Source: an uncultured Caulobacterales bacterium (GTDB lineage Bacteria; Pseudomonadota; Alphaproteobacteria; Caulobacterales; Caulobacteraceae). Taken from it: a DNA stretch of 64,000 nucleotides. The notes beneath the pieces were generated by a model. The model searched no databases. It saw only the letters and a program-made list of their open reading frames with translations, and was not told the origin of the DNA. Of the stretch, positions 1-8,422 are shown piece by piece; the stretch's first letter is position 1, and each line of letters opens with the position of its first letter. The position numbers and the translations under genes are program-made. The stretch spans positions 1 through 64,000 of the forward strand of contig CAILTK010000035.1 of the NCBI GenBank assembly GCA_903837135.1, read 5' to 3'.

Positions 1-117
1 CGGGGCCGCCGCGTCGGCGCCGCCGGCCGCGGCGGCGAGGCCGAGCACGCCGAGCGCGGCCCGTCGGGTCACCGCAGCGCGGGAAACGGCCGAGCGTTCG
101 GCCTCGTCGGTATTCAT
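1..117 (-). CDS. N-terminal fragment of a Tat-exported protein
   Basis: Only the first 39 codons are in the window; the gene continues past the left edge. The start is an ATG at 117 preceded by a strong ribosome binding site (GGGGAGG on the minus strand). The reading begins MNTDEAERSAVS and then shows a twin-arginine pattern, T-R-R-A-A-L-G, followed by a hydrophobic Leu/Ala/Gly stretch and an alanine-rich possible cleavage region. This is the layout of a Tat signal peptide, so the mature protein is probably folded before export, as many cofactor-containing periplasmic enzymes are. The enzyme family cannot be told from this piece. It is transcribed the same way as the GntR regulator next to it, so it may belong to the same sugar-acid locus; that is inference. 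Confidence 0.65.
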   Translation of the reverse strand, partial: MNTDEAERSAVSRAAVTRRAALGVLGLAAAAGGADAAAP

Positions 118-170
118 CGGCCGGTCCTCCCCGGTTATGGACCGCCCCGGCGCCGCGCTTGCCGCGCGGT

Positions 171-926
171 TCAGACCAGGGAGGCGTAGCGTTGGCGGGC
201 GGCGGCGACCTTGGCCCGGGCGCGCTCCACCTCTTCGACCTCGGTGGCGGCGAGCAGAGAGTCGAGCACCCGGGCCAGGTGCTGGCGCATGGCGCGGCGG
301 GCGACTTCCGGCTGGCGGGTGCGCAGGGCGGCGATGATCTCGCGATGCTCGTCGACGCGCGGGCCGACGCCCGCGGCGTGGGCCTTGTCGGCGAGCAGCT
401 GATATTGCGGCGAGCGGGCGCGCGCGTCCCACAGGCCCGTGACGGTCGACAGCACCACGCTGTTCTGCGAAGCGGCGGCGATCAGCAGGTGAAAGCGGCG
501 GTCGGCGTCCTCCGCCGTGCGAAAGTCGCGCTCGTCGCCGGCCTGCATTTCCGCGGCGAGCGTCTCGAGCTCGTCCAGCTGGGCGTCGGTGATGCGCACG
601 GCGGCGAGGGCGCAGGCCTCGCTTTCGAAGCCGTGGCGCGCCTCGAGCAGCTCGAACGGGCCCACATCGGTGGCCCCGGCCTTGCCGCCCTTGGGGTGGC
701 GGGCCAGAACATAGACGCCCGAGCCCGTGCGCACCTCCACCAGGCCGTCGAGTTCGAGGGCGATGATGGCCTCGCGCACGGTCGGACGGGAGACGGCATG
801 GATCTGGGCCAGTTCACGCTCCGACGGCAGGCGCCGGCCGACCGGGTATTCGCCCGCGGCGATGCGCGCGGCGAGATCCGCGGCCACGCGTTCGTAAAGT
901 CGACCCTGATCCGCCTTGGCGTTCAT
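171..926 (-). CDS. GntR family transcriptional regulator, FadR subfamily
   Basis: A 251-residue DNA-binding repressor. An N-terminal winged helix (about residues 8-75) contains the GntR signature around YPVGRRLPSERELA and VSRPTVREAI. It is followed by an all-helical FCD ligand-binding domain (about 90-235) with the metal-site type residues D-x-x-F-H-L-L and, later, E-H-R-E-I. The ATG at 926 is preferred over an in-frame upstream ATG at 962, because the upstream extension would cover the likely operator at 940-954. The gene is divergent from the mannonate dehydratase gene with about 70 bases between them, the usual layout for UxuR/ExuR-like control of hexuronate genes. Family assignment is firm; the ligand (a sugar acid such as glucuronate or mannonate) is inferred from context. 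Confidence 0.9.
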   Translation of the reverse strand: MNAKADQGRLYERVAADLAARIAAGEYPVGRRLPSERELAQIHAVSRPTVREAIIALELDGLVEVRTGSGVYVLARHPKGGKAGATDVGPFELLEARHGFESEACALAAVRITDAQLDELETLAAEMQAGDERDFRTAEDADRRFHLLIAAASQNSVVLSTVTGLWDARARSPQYQLLADKAHAAGVGPRVDEHREIIAALRTRQPEVARRAMRQHLARVLDSLLAATEVEEVERARAKVAAARQRYASLV

Positions 927-939
927 GGGTTTCACCCTA

Positions 940-954
940 ATTGGTCTAACCAAT
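940..954. promoter_or_regulatory. Probable GntR/FadR-type operator
   Basis: ATTGGTCTAACCAAT is an exact inverted repeat with 6-base arms and a 3-base centre. Its core fits the published FadR-subfamily consensus TNGT-NNN-ACNA and resembles ExuR/UxuR boxes. It lies between the divergent GntR and mannonate dehydratase genes, 14 bases upstream of the regulator start, which suggests autorepression plus control of the divergent gene. Confidence 0.75.
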
Positions 955-994
955 CTGGACAAGCCGAAATGCGCCGCTTAGCCTGGGGGTCTGA

Positions 995-2284
995 ATGTCA
1001 GAGACACCGAGCATGAGCCAAGCCGCGGCCGGCGCCAACGCCCAACCCGATACCGCCCGCGAGCCGGACGCGCCGTTCCGCATCCGGGCGGCGCGGGTGA
1101 TCGTCACCTCGCCGGGGCGCAACTTCGTCACCCTGAAGATCGAGACCGAGCAGGGGATCCACGGCGTCGGCGACGCGACCCTGAACGGGCGCGAGCTGGC
1201 GGTGGCGGCCTATCTCAACGACCATGTGATCCCGGTGCTGATCGGGCGCGACGCGCGGCGGATCGAGGATATCTGGCAGTATCTCTACCGGGGCGCCTAC
1301 TGGCGGCGGGGTCCGGTGACCATGCGCGCCATCGCCGCGGTAGACGTGGCCCTGTGGGACCTGAAGGCCAAGGCGCTGGGCGCGCCGCTCTACGACCTGC
1401 TCGGCGGCAAGAGCCGCAACGGGGTGATGGTGTACGGCCACGCCAACGGCGCCGATACGGCCGAGACCCTCGACGCCGTCGGCCGCTACCTCGACGCCGG
1501 CTACAAGGCCGTGCGGGCCCAGTCGGGCGTGCCGGGGGTGAAGATGGCCTACGGCGTCGGGCGCGGGGATCTCTACTACGAGCCGGCCGACGCTTCGCTG
1601 CCGACCGAAACCCTCTGGGATACGAGGGCGTATATGAACTTCGCGCCCAAGCTGTTCGAGGCCCTGCGCGTGCGGTTCGGCGAGGGCCCGCGGCTGCTGC
1701 ACGACGTGCACCACCGGCTCACCCCGATCGAGGCGGCTCAGCTCGGCAAGCGGCTCGAGCCCTACGACCTGTTCTGGATGGAGGATGCGACCCCGGCGGA
1801 GAACCAGGAGGCCTTCCGTCTGATCCGCCAGCACACCACCACGCCCCTGGCGGTCGGCGAGGTGTTCAATACGATCTGGGACGCCAAGGACCTGATCCAG
1901 AACCAGCTGATCGACTATATCCGCACCTCGGTGGTCGGCGTGGGCGGGATCACGCATCTGCGCCGGATCGCCGACTTCGCCGCCCTCTGGTCGGTGCGCA
2001 CCGGCAGCCACGGCGCCACCGACCTGTCGCCGGTGACCATGGGCGCGGCCCTGCACTTCGACACCTGGGTCCCGAACTTCGGCATCCAGGAATACATGCG
2101 CCACACGCCCGAGACCGACGCGGTCTTCCCGCACGCCTACACCTTCGCCGACGGCCTTCTGCATCCCGGCGACGCGCCGGGCCACGGGGTCGACATCGAC
2201 GAGGCCCTGGCGGCGAAATACCCGTACGAGCCGCGCCAGCTGCCGGTCGCGCGCCTGACCGACGGGACCATGTGGAACTGGTGA
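995..2284 (+). CDS. manD: D-mannonate dehydratase (enolase superfamily)
   Basis: Converts D-mannonate to 2-keto-3-deoxy-D-gluconate in the cytoplasm, a step of hexuronate breakdown. The 429-residue protein follows the ManD family nearly end to end, with blocks such as [55 protein letters not shown] and the C-terminal DGTMWNW. Metal ligands are Asp237, Glu263 and Glu289; catalytic positions Arg174, Tyr186, His239, His339 and the C-terminal Trp429 match those known in the Novosphingobium enzyme (offset 27). The first 27 residues extend beyond that enzyme. The ATG at 995 has a G-rich site (TGGGGGTC) before it; an ATG at 1013 is an alternative. A GntR-type operator lies upstream. Confidence 0.92.
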   Translation: MSETPSMSQAAAGANAQPDTAREPDAPFRIRAARVIVTSPGRNFVTLKIETEQGIHGVGDATLNGRELAVAAYLNDHVIPVLIGRDARRIEDIWQYLYRGAYWRRGPVTMRAIAAVDVALWDLKAKALGAPLYDLLGGKSRNGVMVYGHANGADTAETLDAVGRYLDAGYKAVRAQSGVPGVKMAYGVGRGDLYYEPADASLPTETLWDTRAYMNFAPKLFEALRVRFGEGPRLLHDVHHRLTPIEAAQLGKRLEPYDLFWMEDATPAENQEAFRLIRQHTTTPLAVGEVFNTIWDAKDLIQNQLIDYIRTSVVGVGGITHLRRIADFAALWSVRTGSHGATDLSPVTMGAALHFDTWVPNFGIQEYMRHTPETDAVFPHAYTFADGLLHPGDAPGHGVDIDEALAAKYPYEPRQLPVARLTDGTMWNW

Positions 2285-2324
2285 CGAATCTTGGCGCTGG
2301 CGCGGTCGGGCGCAGCCAGATCTG

Positions 2325-2450
2325 ACGCGGAGCCCGCAGAGATTGCGCGAAGCGCGCAGAGACCATGCCAGCTTTGGTTGGGAACGGCGGTGTTTCTACC
2401 GCTCTTCGGCGCGCTTCGCGCTCTGTGCGAAGCCTCCGCGGTCTCCGCGT
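2325..2450. repeat. Long imperfect inverted repeat in the manD-TonB receptor gap
   Basis: Two related blocks of about 40 bases face each other (2325-2363 and 2404-2450). Both carry ACGCGGAG near the outer end and an identical 13-mer, GCGCGAAGCGCGC (2345-2357, and its complement at 2409-2421). The 13-mer is itself nearly palindromic. This looks like a dispersed intergenic repeat of the CGCGGAG type seen in alphaproteobacterial genomes and could form a strong RNA hairpin. It sits directly after manD and may end or process its transcript. No gene is seen in 2285-2540. Confidence 0.55.
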
Positions 2451-2493
2451 TGATCCTGTGGGCCGAGACCGGCCGCGCCGATCGCGTTCCAAA

Positions 2494-2540
2494 CTGGCTA
2501 GGCCAGATGGCATAAGAGATTTGCATCTGGCCTGACCAAT
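2494..2540. promoter_or_regulatory. Possible operator cluster upstream of the TonB receptor
   Basis: Two palindromic elements lie 52-98 bases before the receptor start. CTGGCTAGGCCAG (2494-2506) has exact 5-base arms. TGGCCTGACCA (2528-2538) differs by one base from the GntR/FadR consensus TNGT-NNN-ACNA and is followed by AAT as in the site at 940-954. The pair also forms a 9-base inverted repeat, GGCCAGATG (2501-2509) and CATCTGGCC (2524-2532). Control by the nearby GntR protein is an inference. Confidence 0.5.
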
Positions 2541-2591
2541 ATGCTAGCTTCCGGCAACGGCGCGATTCATGACGCCATTCAGGGGGAAGCC

Positions 2592-4820
2592 ATGCAACGA
2601 CTGCTTTCGGGCGCGAGTCTCGCTGTTCTGGGCGCCTTGGCCTTGGCCGTGGCCGGAGCCGCGCACGCCCAGGACGCCTCCGCCGCCCCGCCCGAGGTGG
2701 TGGTCACCGCTCAGAAGCGGTCGCAGAACCTGCAGGACGTGCCGCAGGCGATCCAGGCGGTCACCGGCAACCAGCTGCGCGCCGAAGGGGTGGTGGAGTT
2801 CACCGACCTCACCAAGGTCGCGCCCTCGCTGGTGGTCAGGCCGGCCGAACAGCCGGTCAACTCCTCGGTGTCGATCCGCGGCGTCGGCACCTTCGCCTTC
2901 TCGATCGGCGTCGAGCCGGACGTGGCCATCATCGTCGACGACGTGCCGGTGGCCTTCGAGGCCCGCGCCTTCGCCGACCTCAACGACATCCAGCGGATCG
3001 AGGTGCTGCGCGGGCCGCAGAGCACGCTCTACGGCAAGTCCGCTTCCGCCGGCCTGATCAACATCGTCACCCCGGCGCCCTCCACCAGCGCGGTCACCGG
3101 GCGGCTCAACGCCATGGGCACCACCGACGGCGAATACCAGTTCGGCGGCGCCATCTCGGGTCCGATCACCGACACCCTGGCCGGCCGGGTGAGCCTGAAC
3201 TACGACAACTTTCCCGGCAATGTGAAGAACCTTTACGACAACAAGGACGTCAACGGCCGGGAGCTCGGCTCGATGACGGCCAAGCTGCAGTGGACGCCGA
3301 TCCCGAAATTCACCGCGGTGTTCGACGTCAACTTCACCGGCGGGAACACCACCATCGGCCGGCCCTTCATCGCCCTGGCTCCCAACGCCAATCTGCGCGG
3401 CAACGCGGCCCTGCCGCCATCGGTCTGGGCCCCCGGCGTTACCGCCTCGGCCGACAACGCCCGCGTCAGCAACAACTTCACCTCGGGCAATCGCTACGAC
3501 GCCTGGGGCGAGTCGCTGAAGCTGTCCTATGACCTGAATTTCGCGACGCTGATGTCGATCACCTCGCACGACTTCTACTTCCTGAAGGACCGGCTCGACG
3601 TGGACGAGGGCTCTTCGCCGGTGATCGACAACCGCCAACCCGACGGCCGCTTCACCTATGATCAGTGGACGGAGGAGTTGCGCCTGGTGTCGCGCTCGGA
3701 CCAGCCGCTGCGCTACACCGCCGGTCTGTTCTACGCCGACGACCAGTACACCCGCCGCTTCACCCGCGGACCCTACTTCTCGCTGGCGAGCTGGTACGCT
3801 ACCGCGGGCTCGGAGCAGTACGCCGGCTTCGGCCAGGTCGACTGGGACATCCTTCCGGACACCACCGCGACCCTGGGGGGCCGGGTGCAGAAGGAGGACA
3901 TCGCCTATACCTTCCACGACATCCTCAACAGCGCCTACTTCGCCGGCGGGGCCAACGAGACCTTCGGCACCTACAAGGCGGCGCTGCAGCACAAGTTCAC
4001 CAAGGACCTGATGGTCTACGCCTCCTACGCCACGGGGCATAAGGGGCAGACATACGACCTCTCCACCGGCTTCAACCTGAACCGCGAACTGGCCGGACCG
4101 ATCAAGCCGGAGACCTCGGGCAGCGCCGAGATCGGCGCGCGCATGCAGTTCTTCGAACGCCGGCTGACGGTGAACCTGACCTACTTCGACGCCTACTACC
4201 GCAACTTCCAGGCCCAGGGCATCGAGACCCTGCCCGACGGCACGGTGAACTACCGGCTGGCCAACGTCGGACGGCTGCACAACAAGGGCGTCGAGCTCGA
4301 CTCCAACATCTACGCCGGCGACTTCACCTTCGGCTTCGACGCCGCCTACCTCGACGCCAAGATCGTCAGCTTCCCCAAGGCCCAGTGCTATCCGCTGCAG
4401 ACGGTGGCGCAGGGGTGTTCGGGCAGTCCCGCGTTCCAGAACCTCGCCGGCGGCACGCCGCCGCAATCACCCGAATGGAAGGGGACCTTCACGGTCGACT
4501 GGCATCACCGGATCGGGGTGTCGCCGTTCGACGCGGTGTTCCAGGGCGTCTACAGCTATGAGAGCAGCTTCAATTTCTCGCTGAGCCAGGATCCGCAGAC
4601 GGTCCAACCCGCCTACGGCATCCTCAACCTGGCCGTCGGCGTGCGCAACCCGAGCCAGCACTACGAGGTGATGGTGTTCGTCAACAACGTCACCGACAAG
4701 CACTACTACGCCGACATGTTCAACTCGACGACCACCTACAACAGCCAGTTGGCGACCCAGATCCTGCCGCCGCGGGACTACTTCCGCTACGCGGGCGTGA
4801 GGGTGAACTACACCTTCTAG
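2592..4820 (+). CDS. TonB-dependent outer-membrane receptor
   Basis: A 742-residue outer-membrane receptor. The ATG at 2592 is chosen because it follows a good ribosome binding site (AGGGGGAAG) and begins a clean signal peptide ending AHAQ; an in-frame ATG at 2541 lacks both. A short TonB-box-like PEVVVTAQKR follows, then the plug domain (about residues 35-150, with SIRGVGT and IQRIEVLRGPQSTLYGKSASAGLINIVT), then a 22-strand-type barrel ending in an aromatic VNYTF. Such receptors bring bulky or scarce substrates into the periplasm using TonB energy. Its position beside manD and a GntR repressor suggests uptake of a uronate-containing oligosaccharide or glycoside. No SusD-like partner is present. 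Confidence 0.92.
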   Translation: MQRLLSGASLAVLGALALAVAGAAHAQDASAAPPEVVVTAQKRSQNLQDVPQAIQAVTGNQLRAEGVVEFTDLTKVAPSLVVRPAEQPVNSSVSIRGVGTFAFSIGVEPDVAIIVDDVPVAFEARAFADLNDIQRIEVLRGPQSTLYGKSASAGLINIVTPAPSTSAVTGRLNAMGTTDGEYQFGGAISGPITDTLAGRVSLNYDNFPGNVKNLYDNKDVNGRELGSMTAKLQWTPIPKFTAVFDVNFTGGNTTIGRPFIALAPNANLRGNAALPPSVWAPGVTASADNARVSNNFTSGNRYDAWGESLKLSYDLNFATLMSITSHDFYFLKDRLDVDEGSSPVIDNRQPDGRFTYDQWTEELRLVSRSDQPLRYTAGLFYADDQYTRRFTRGPYFSLASWYATAGSEQYAGFGQVDWDILPDTTATLGGRVQKEDIAYTFHDILNSAYFAGGANETFGTYKAALQHKFTKDLMVYASYATGHKGQTYDLSTGFNLNRELAGPIKPETSGSAEIGARMQFFERRLTVNLTYFDAYYRNFQAQGIETLPDGTVNYRLANVGRLHNKGVELDSNIYAGDFTFGFDAAYLDAKIVSFPKAQCYPLQTVAQGCSGSPAFQNLAGGTPPQSPEWKGTFTVDWHHRIGVSPFDAVFQGVYSYESSFNFSLSQDPQTVQPAYGILNLAVGVRNPSQHYEVMVFVNNVTDKHYYADMFNSTTTYNSQLATQILPPRDYFRYAGVRVNYTF

Positions 4821-4888
4821 CGTCGGCCGCACTCGTCAGCGGGACGGGCGGTTAAGCGTGGATCGCCGGTCGCCCGGCATGCTAGGAA

Positions 4889-4908
4889 TCCCCCTGGACC
4901 AAGGGGGA
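4889..4908 (+). promoter_or_regulatory. Hairpin that covers a ribosome binding site
   Basis: TCCCCCT (4889-4895) and AGGGGGA (4902-4908) are exact complements around a 6-base loop. The second arm is the likely ribosome binding site of the gene starting at 4915, so the folded mRNA would hide it. This suggests translational control, but a fold this short may also melt readily. Confidence 0.45.
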
Positions 4909-4914
4909 CCTTAG

Positions 4915-5367
4915 ATGCGCGTTGCACTGTTTATCGCGGCCCTGCTGGCGCTGACCCCGGCCTTGGCGCATGCCGCGGGACCGCAGGATCTCCCCGACCG
5001 CTTCATCGCGGCGTGGAATGCCCATGATCTCAAGGCGTTCGCGGGCCTTTACACCGCCGACGCGGTCTGGGTCCCGATCGCAGAAGAGCGGACCGAAGGC
5101 CGCGAGGCCATCGTCTCGGAGTTCGCCAAGATTCACACGGGCGACGGCTGGGCGGTGAGGGCGACGATCACCAAGAAGGACACGCCGGAAATCCATCTGC
5201 TGCGCCCGGACGTAGCGACGATCTTCTTCCACCTGAACTTTCTGATGAACGGGAAGCCCATCCCCGGTGTGCAGAGGGCCCTGATCCTGGTGGCCAGCGC
5301 GAGCGAGGGGGGCTGGAAGATCGCCGCGGGCCAATTGACCAAGGAGTCGCCCGCGCCCGCCAACTAG
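4915..5367 (+). CDS. Secreted NTF2-like (SnoaL/SgcJ-type) protein
   Basis: A 150-residue protein with a clear signal peptide (MRVALFIAALLALTPALAHAA). The mature part has the cone-shaped NTF2-like fold pattern: an N-terminal helix with F-I-A-A-W-N-A-H-D, a segment of the type LYTADAVWVP, then the strands containing ATIFFHLNFLMNG and GGWKIAAGQL. Members of this group include ketosteroid-isomerase-like enzymes and many proteins of unknown role; no catalytic Asp pair can be assigned safely here. It stands alone between the TonB receptor and an SDR gene. Its ribosome binding site is inside a short hairpin. Confidence 0.72.
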   Translation: MRVALFIAALLALTPALAHAAGPQDLPDRFIAAWNAHDLKAFAGLYTADAVWVPIAEERTEGREAIVSEFAKIHTGDGWAVRATITKKDTPEIHLLRPDVATIFFHLNFLMNGKPIPGVQRALILVASASEGGWKIAAGQLTKESPAPAN

Positions 5368-5459
5368 GGCGCCGGCAGGATCGGTCCGGGGTGTCCCGGC
5401 CCGATCGGGCCCCATCCCGGTCGGAACCGCTGATCCGTTCCAGCATCAAGGGGTTAGCG

Positions 5460-5475
5460 GCTATACGGGTATAGC
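5460..5475. promoter_or_regulatory. Probable operator upstream of the SDR gene
   Basis: GCTATAC-GG-GTATAGC is a perfect 16-base inverted repeat located 64 bases before the SDR start at 5539. The AT-rich half-sites resemble those bound by dimeric winged-helix or TetR-type repressors. No regulator gene is adjacent, so the binding protein is unknown. Confidence 0.5.
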
Positions 5476-5538
5476 TCCCAGTCTTGTTCCCATACCCCGC
5501 CCGGTCTACGCCCGCCCCATCTTCTAGGGAGTTCGGGC

Positions 5539-6252
5539 ATGGCGACGTTGGACGGCGCGAGGGTGTTGGTGATCGGCGGCGCCTCGGGCGTGGGGTTCGC
5601 CGTGGCGGCGGCGGCGAGCGCGGCCGGCGCCGAGGTGGTGGTCGGCTCCAGCCAGACCGCCCGAATCGAGGCGGCGGCGCAGAAACTCGGCCGGGGCGCC
5701 GTGGGGCGGACCGTCGACGTGAAGGACGAGGCCTCGGTCGAGGCCTTCTTCGAGGCGGCCGGCGCGTTCGATCATCTGGCCTTCACCGCCGGCGACTGGG
5801 GGCACATGTTCGGCCCGACCCGCGATCTCGACATCGACGCCAGCAAGGCCCGGCTGGAGGTGCGCCTCTGGGGCGCGGCCCGCGCCGCCAAGCACGCGAT
5901 CCGCCGGATCGCCCCGCACGGCTCGATCACCCTGACGGGCGGCATGCTGGCGCACCGGCCGATGCCGGGCGCGCCGCTGACCACGGCCTCGGCCCACACC
6001 ACCGAGGGCCTGGCCATGGGCCTGGCGCGCGACCTGGCGCCCGTCCGTGTCAACGCCGTCTGCCTCGGCCTGATCCTGAGCGAACAGGTGCAGACCATGG
6101 GCGAAGCCGTGCTGAAGGGCTTCACCGCCAACCTGCCGCTGCCGCGGGCCGGCACGGTGGAGGAGGCGGCCGAGGCCTACCTCTACCTGATGCGCGCGAC
6201 CTATGTGACGGGCCAGATCGTGCGCGTCGACGGCGGCGGCAGCCTGGTCTGA
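5539..6252 (+). CDS. SDR-fold protein lacking the usual catalytic Tyr/Lys
   Basis: A 237-residue Rossmann protein of the short-chain dehydrogenase family. It has the nucleotide motif GGASGVG (about residues 13-19), a cofactor-selecting segment near VVGSSQ, and the C-terminal family pattern R-V-N-A-V-C-L-G and G-Q-I-V-R-V-D-G-G. The active site is unusual. Aligning TTASAHTTEGL with the common YxASKAAVEGL puts Thr at the Tyr position and Ala at the Lys position, and the usual catalytic Ser sits in an S-I-T-L-T-G-G segment. It may be a binding or regulatory protein, or an enzyme with another mechanism. The start follows AGGGAG. A palindromic operator candidate lies at 5460-5475. Confidence 0.85.
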   Translation: MATLDGARVLVIGGASGVGFAVAAAASAAGAEVVVGSSQTARIEAAAQKLGRGAVGRTVDVKDEASVEAFFEAAGAFDHLAFTAGDWGHMFGPTRDLDIDASKARLEVRLWGAARAAKHAIRRIAPHGSITLTGGMLAHRPMPGAPLTTASAHTTEGLAMGLARDLAPVRVNAVCLGLILSEQVQTMGEAVLKGFTANLPLPRAGTVEEAAEAYLYLMRATYVTGQIVRVDGGGSLV

Positions 6253-6374
6253 ACCCGTGGACCGCGCCTGCGCGATACGGGGCGTGTCCGGCGGCTTGCA
6301 GCGTGGAGCGGCAATTGGGCGAACCCGCGCTTGCCCCTTGCCGGTCGCGGTCTCATCTACCGGCCAGGTGACGG

Positions 6375-6659
6375 ATGGAAGCGATGAGCGACGCGGTCGG
6401 CCCCGGCGATCTTGTTCTGTGCGTCAACGCCGCGCCGAACCACGTCACGGGCAGGCCCGTGCCCCTTCAGGCCGGGGAGACCTACCGCGTGATCGCCGTC
6501 ATGGATTTCGCCTGCCCGTGCGGGCGGTCTGACGCCCTGCTCGACGTCGGCGTCGACTTTGCCTGGTGCCAGACGCGTTTCCGGCTCTTGCCCAAGCCCA
6601 GGTCCGAACCCCGGACGCGCCGCGCTTCGGCGCCCAAGGAGACGGAAAAGGTTCGATGA
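6375..6659 (+). CDS. Small hypothetical protein with a CPCG motif
   Basis: A 94-residue protein of unknown function. The first 70 residues look like a compact beta fold (PGDLVLCVNAAP, LQAGETYRVIAVMDF, then C-P-C-G and a segment with W-C-Q-T-R-F), followed by a basic, probably disordered tail. Similar small beta-proteins occur near phage and stress genes in alphaproteobacteria, but I cannot name a family. The ATG at 6375 has AGG six bases before it; an in-frame ATG at 6384 is possible. The Cys residues may bind a metal or form a disulfide. Confidence 0.6.
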   Translation: MEAMSDAVGPGDLVLCVNAAPNHVTGRPVPLQAGETYRVIAVMDFACPCGRSDALLDVGVDFAWCQTRFRLLPKPRSEPRTRRASAPKETEKVR

Positions 6660-6703
6660 CCCTTGGACGCCTGACCCTTGACGCCGACGCCTTCCGTCGC
6701 CGC

Positions 6704-8422
6704 CTAGGCCGCTCGGCTTCGGACCTGTGATTGGCGTGCGGCGTGCGGGCGCCCCGTTTCCTGCGGGCGTGCGGCGCCGCCTTCGATGTCGAAGCGTCCG
6801 ATCAGGCGAGCGAGCTCGGTCGCTTCGGCGTTCAGGCTCACGGCGGCCGCCGTCGCCTGCTCGACCATCGCCGCATTCTGCTGGGTGACCTGATCCATCT
6901 GGTTCACGGCAAGATTCACCTCGGCAAGGCCGGAGGCCTGCTCCTGACCGGAGACGGAAATGTCTGCGATCAGGTCGGCGATATTCGCCACCCTGCCGAC
7001 GATGCCGGTCAGCGCCTTGCCGGTGTCTCCGACCAGGCGAACGCCGCGCTCCACCTGCTCCGAACTGCTGGCGATCAGGCCCTTGATCTCCTTCGCGGCC
7101 TCAGCGGATCGTTGCGCGAGCGCCCGCACTTCCTGCGCCACGACGGCGAAGCCACGGCCGGCGTCGCCCGCCCTGGCCGCTTCGACCCCGGCGTTGAGGG
7201 CGAGCAGGTTGGTCTGGAAGGCGATCTCGTCGATCACACCGATGATCAGCGTGATCTTGTCGGAGCTTTCCTTGATCTCGCCGATGGCCAAGACCGCTTC
7301 GCGCATCACCTCGCCGGATTTCTCCGCCTCGCTCCTGGTCATCGAGACCGCGGCGTTGGCCTGTTTGGAGCCTTCGGCGCTGCGTTTGACGGTGGCGGTT
7401 ATCTGGTCCAGGGCGGCGGCCGTCTCCTCGAGGCTGGCGGCCTGTTGTTCGGTGCGCCGTGAAAGGTCGTCCGAAGCGCTGGCGATTTCTCCGGCGCCGC
7501 TCTTCACGCCGCGCGTGGACGTCGCGACCGCGCTCATCGTCTCCTGAAGCTGGGACATCGCGGCGTTGAAGTCCGAGCGAAGCTTGTCGAAGGTCGGCTC
7601 GACGGCCGCGTCGATCCGATATTGCAGATTGTTGTTCGCCAATTGGGACAAGCCGTCGGCGATCTCGCCGACGGCGTTGACGCGGCCGGTCACATCGGTG
7701 GCGAATTTGACGATCTTCATCACGCGGTGATTGAGGTCGAAGATGGGGTTGTAGGACGCCTGGATCCAGACTTCCCGGCCGCCCTTGCCGATGCGCTTGA
7801 ACTCGGCGGCGACGAACTCGCCGGCGTTCAACGTCTTCCAGAACACCTGATAGTCCGGCGACTGGGCATAGGCGGGTTCGACGAACAGGCGATGGGACTT
7901 GCCCTTGATCTCGTCGAGGCGGTAGCCAAGCAGGTTCAGGAAGGTCTCGTTGGCGGTGATGACCTCGCCCGCTGGGGTGAACTCGATCACGCCCTGGACC
8001 CGCGAAATGGCCGCGATCTTCCCTTCGGCCTCCGCGCTCCTGAGCTTTTCGGTGGTGATGTCCGTCGCGACCTTGACGACCCTCGTCACCTTGCCGTTCG
8101 CGCTCCTTACCGGATTGTACGACGCCTGAATCCAGACGTCCTTGCCGCCCTTGCCGACGCGCTTGTACTCCCGGGCGTCGAACTCTCCCCGACCGAGCTT
8201 GGCCCAGAATTCCTTGTAGTCGGCGCTCTTCACATAGTCCGGCTCGACGAACAGGCTGTGATGCCGGCCGCGGATTTCCGACAGGTCGTAGCCGAGCGCC
8301 CGGCAGAAGTTTTCGTTCGCCGCGAGGATTTTTCCCGACGGATCGAACTCGACGATGGCGAGGGAACGACCGAGCGCTTCAAGAACGGCTGCCGACCTTG
8401 AGGATGCGCCAAAACCAATCAT
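6704..8422 (-). CDS. Soluble methyl-accepting chemotaxis protein with two PAS domains
   Basis: A 572-residue cytoplasmic chemoreceptor. It has two closely related PAS domains with PAC ends (about residues 15-130 and 135-255; both contain Y-K/R-R-x-G-K-G-G and W-I-Q-A-S-Y-N-P), a HAMP-like linker (about 265-315) and the conserved signalling hairpin with [23 protein letters not shown] near residue 420. There is no transmembrane segment or signal peptide. The PAS pair suggests sensing of an internal signal such as redox state or a small ligand, passed to CheA/CheW. The repeated PAS units look like an internal duplication. No CheB/CheR docking pentapeptide is seen at the C-terminus. The start follows AGGAAA. 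Confidence 0.93.
   Translation of the reverse strand: MIGFGASSRSAAVLEALGRSLAIVEFDPSGKILAANENFCRALGYDLSEIRGRHHSLFVEPDYVKSADYKEFWAKLGRGEFDAREYKRVGKGGKDVWIQASYNPVRSANGKVTRVVKVATDITTEKLRSAEAEGKIAAISRVQGVIEFTPAGEVITANETFLNLLGYRLDEIKGKSHRLFVEPAYAQSPDYQVFWKTLNAGEFVAAEFKRIGKGGREVWIQASYNPIFDLNHRVMKIVKFATDVTGRVNAVGEIADGLSQLANNNLQYRIDAAVEPTFDKLRSDFNAAMSQLQETMSAVATSTRGVKSGAGEIASASDDLSRRTEQQAASLEETAAALDQITATVKRSAEGSKQANAAVSMTRSEAEKSGEVMREAVLAIGEIKESSDKITLIIGVIDEIAFQTNLLALNAGVEAARAGDAGRGFAVVAQEVRALAQRSAEAAKEIKGLIASSSEQVERGVRLVGDTGKALTGIVGRVANIADLIADISVSGQEQASGLAEVNLAVNQMDQVTQQNAAMVEQATAAAVSLNAEATELARLIGRFDIEGGAARPQETGRPHAARQSQVRSRAA

Noticed and set aside
1354-2325. Long Arg/Gly/Ala-rich open frames overlapping recognised genes throughout the window, for example opposite manD, the hybrid kinase and the RND pump.
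   Set aside because: These are by-products of high GC at third codon positions in the true genes; they have no domains and no ribosome sites.
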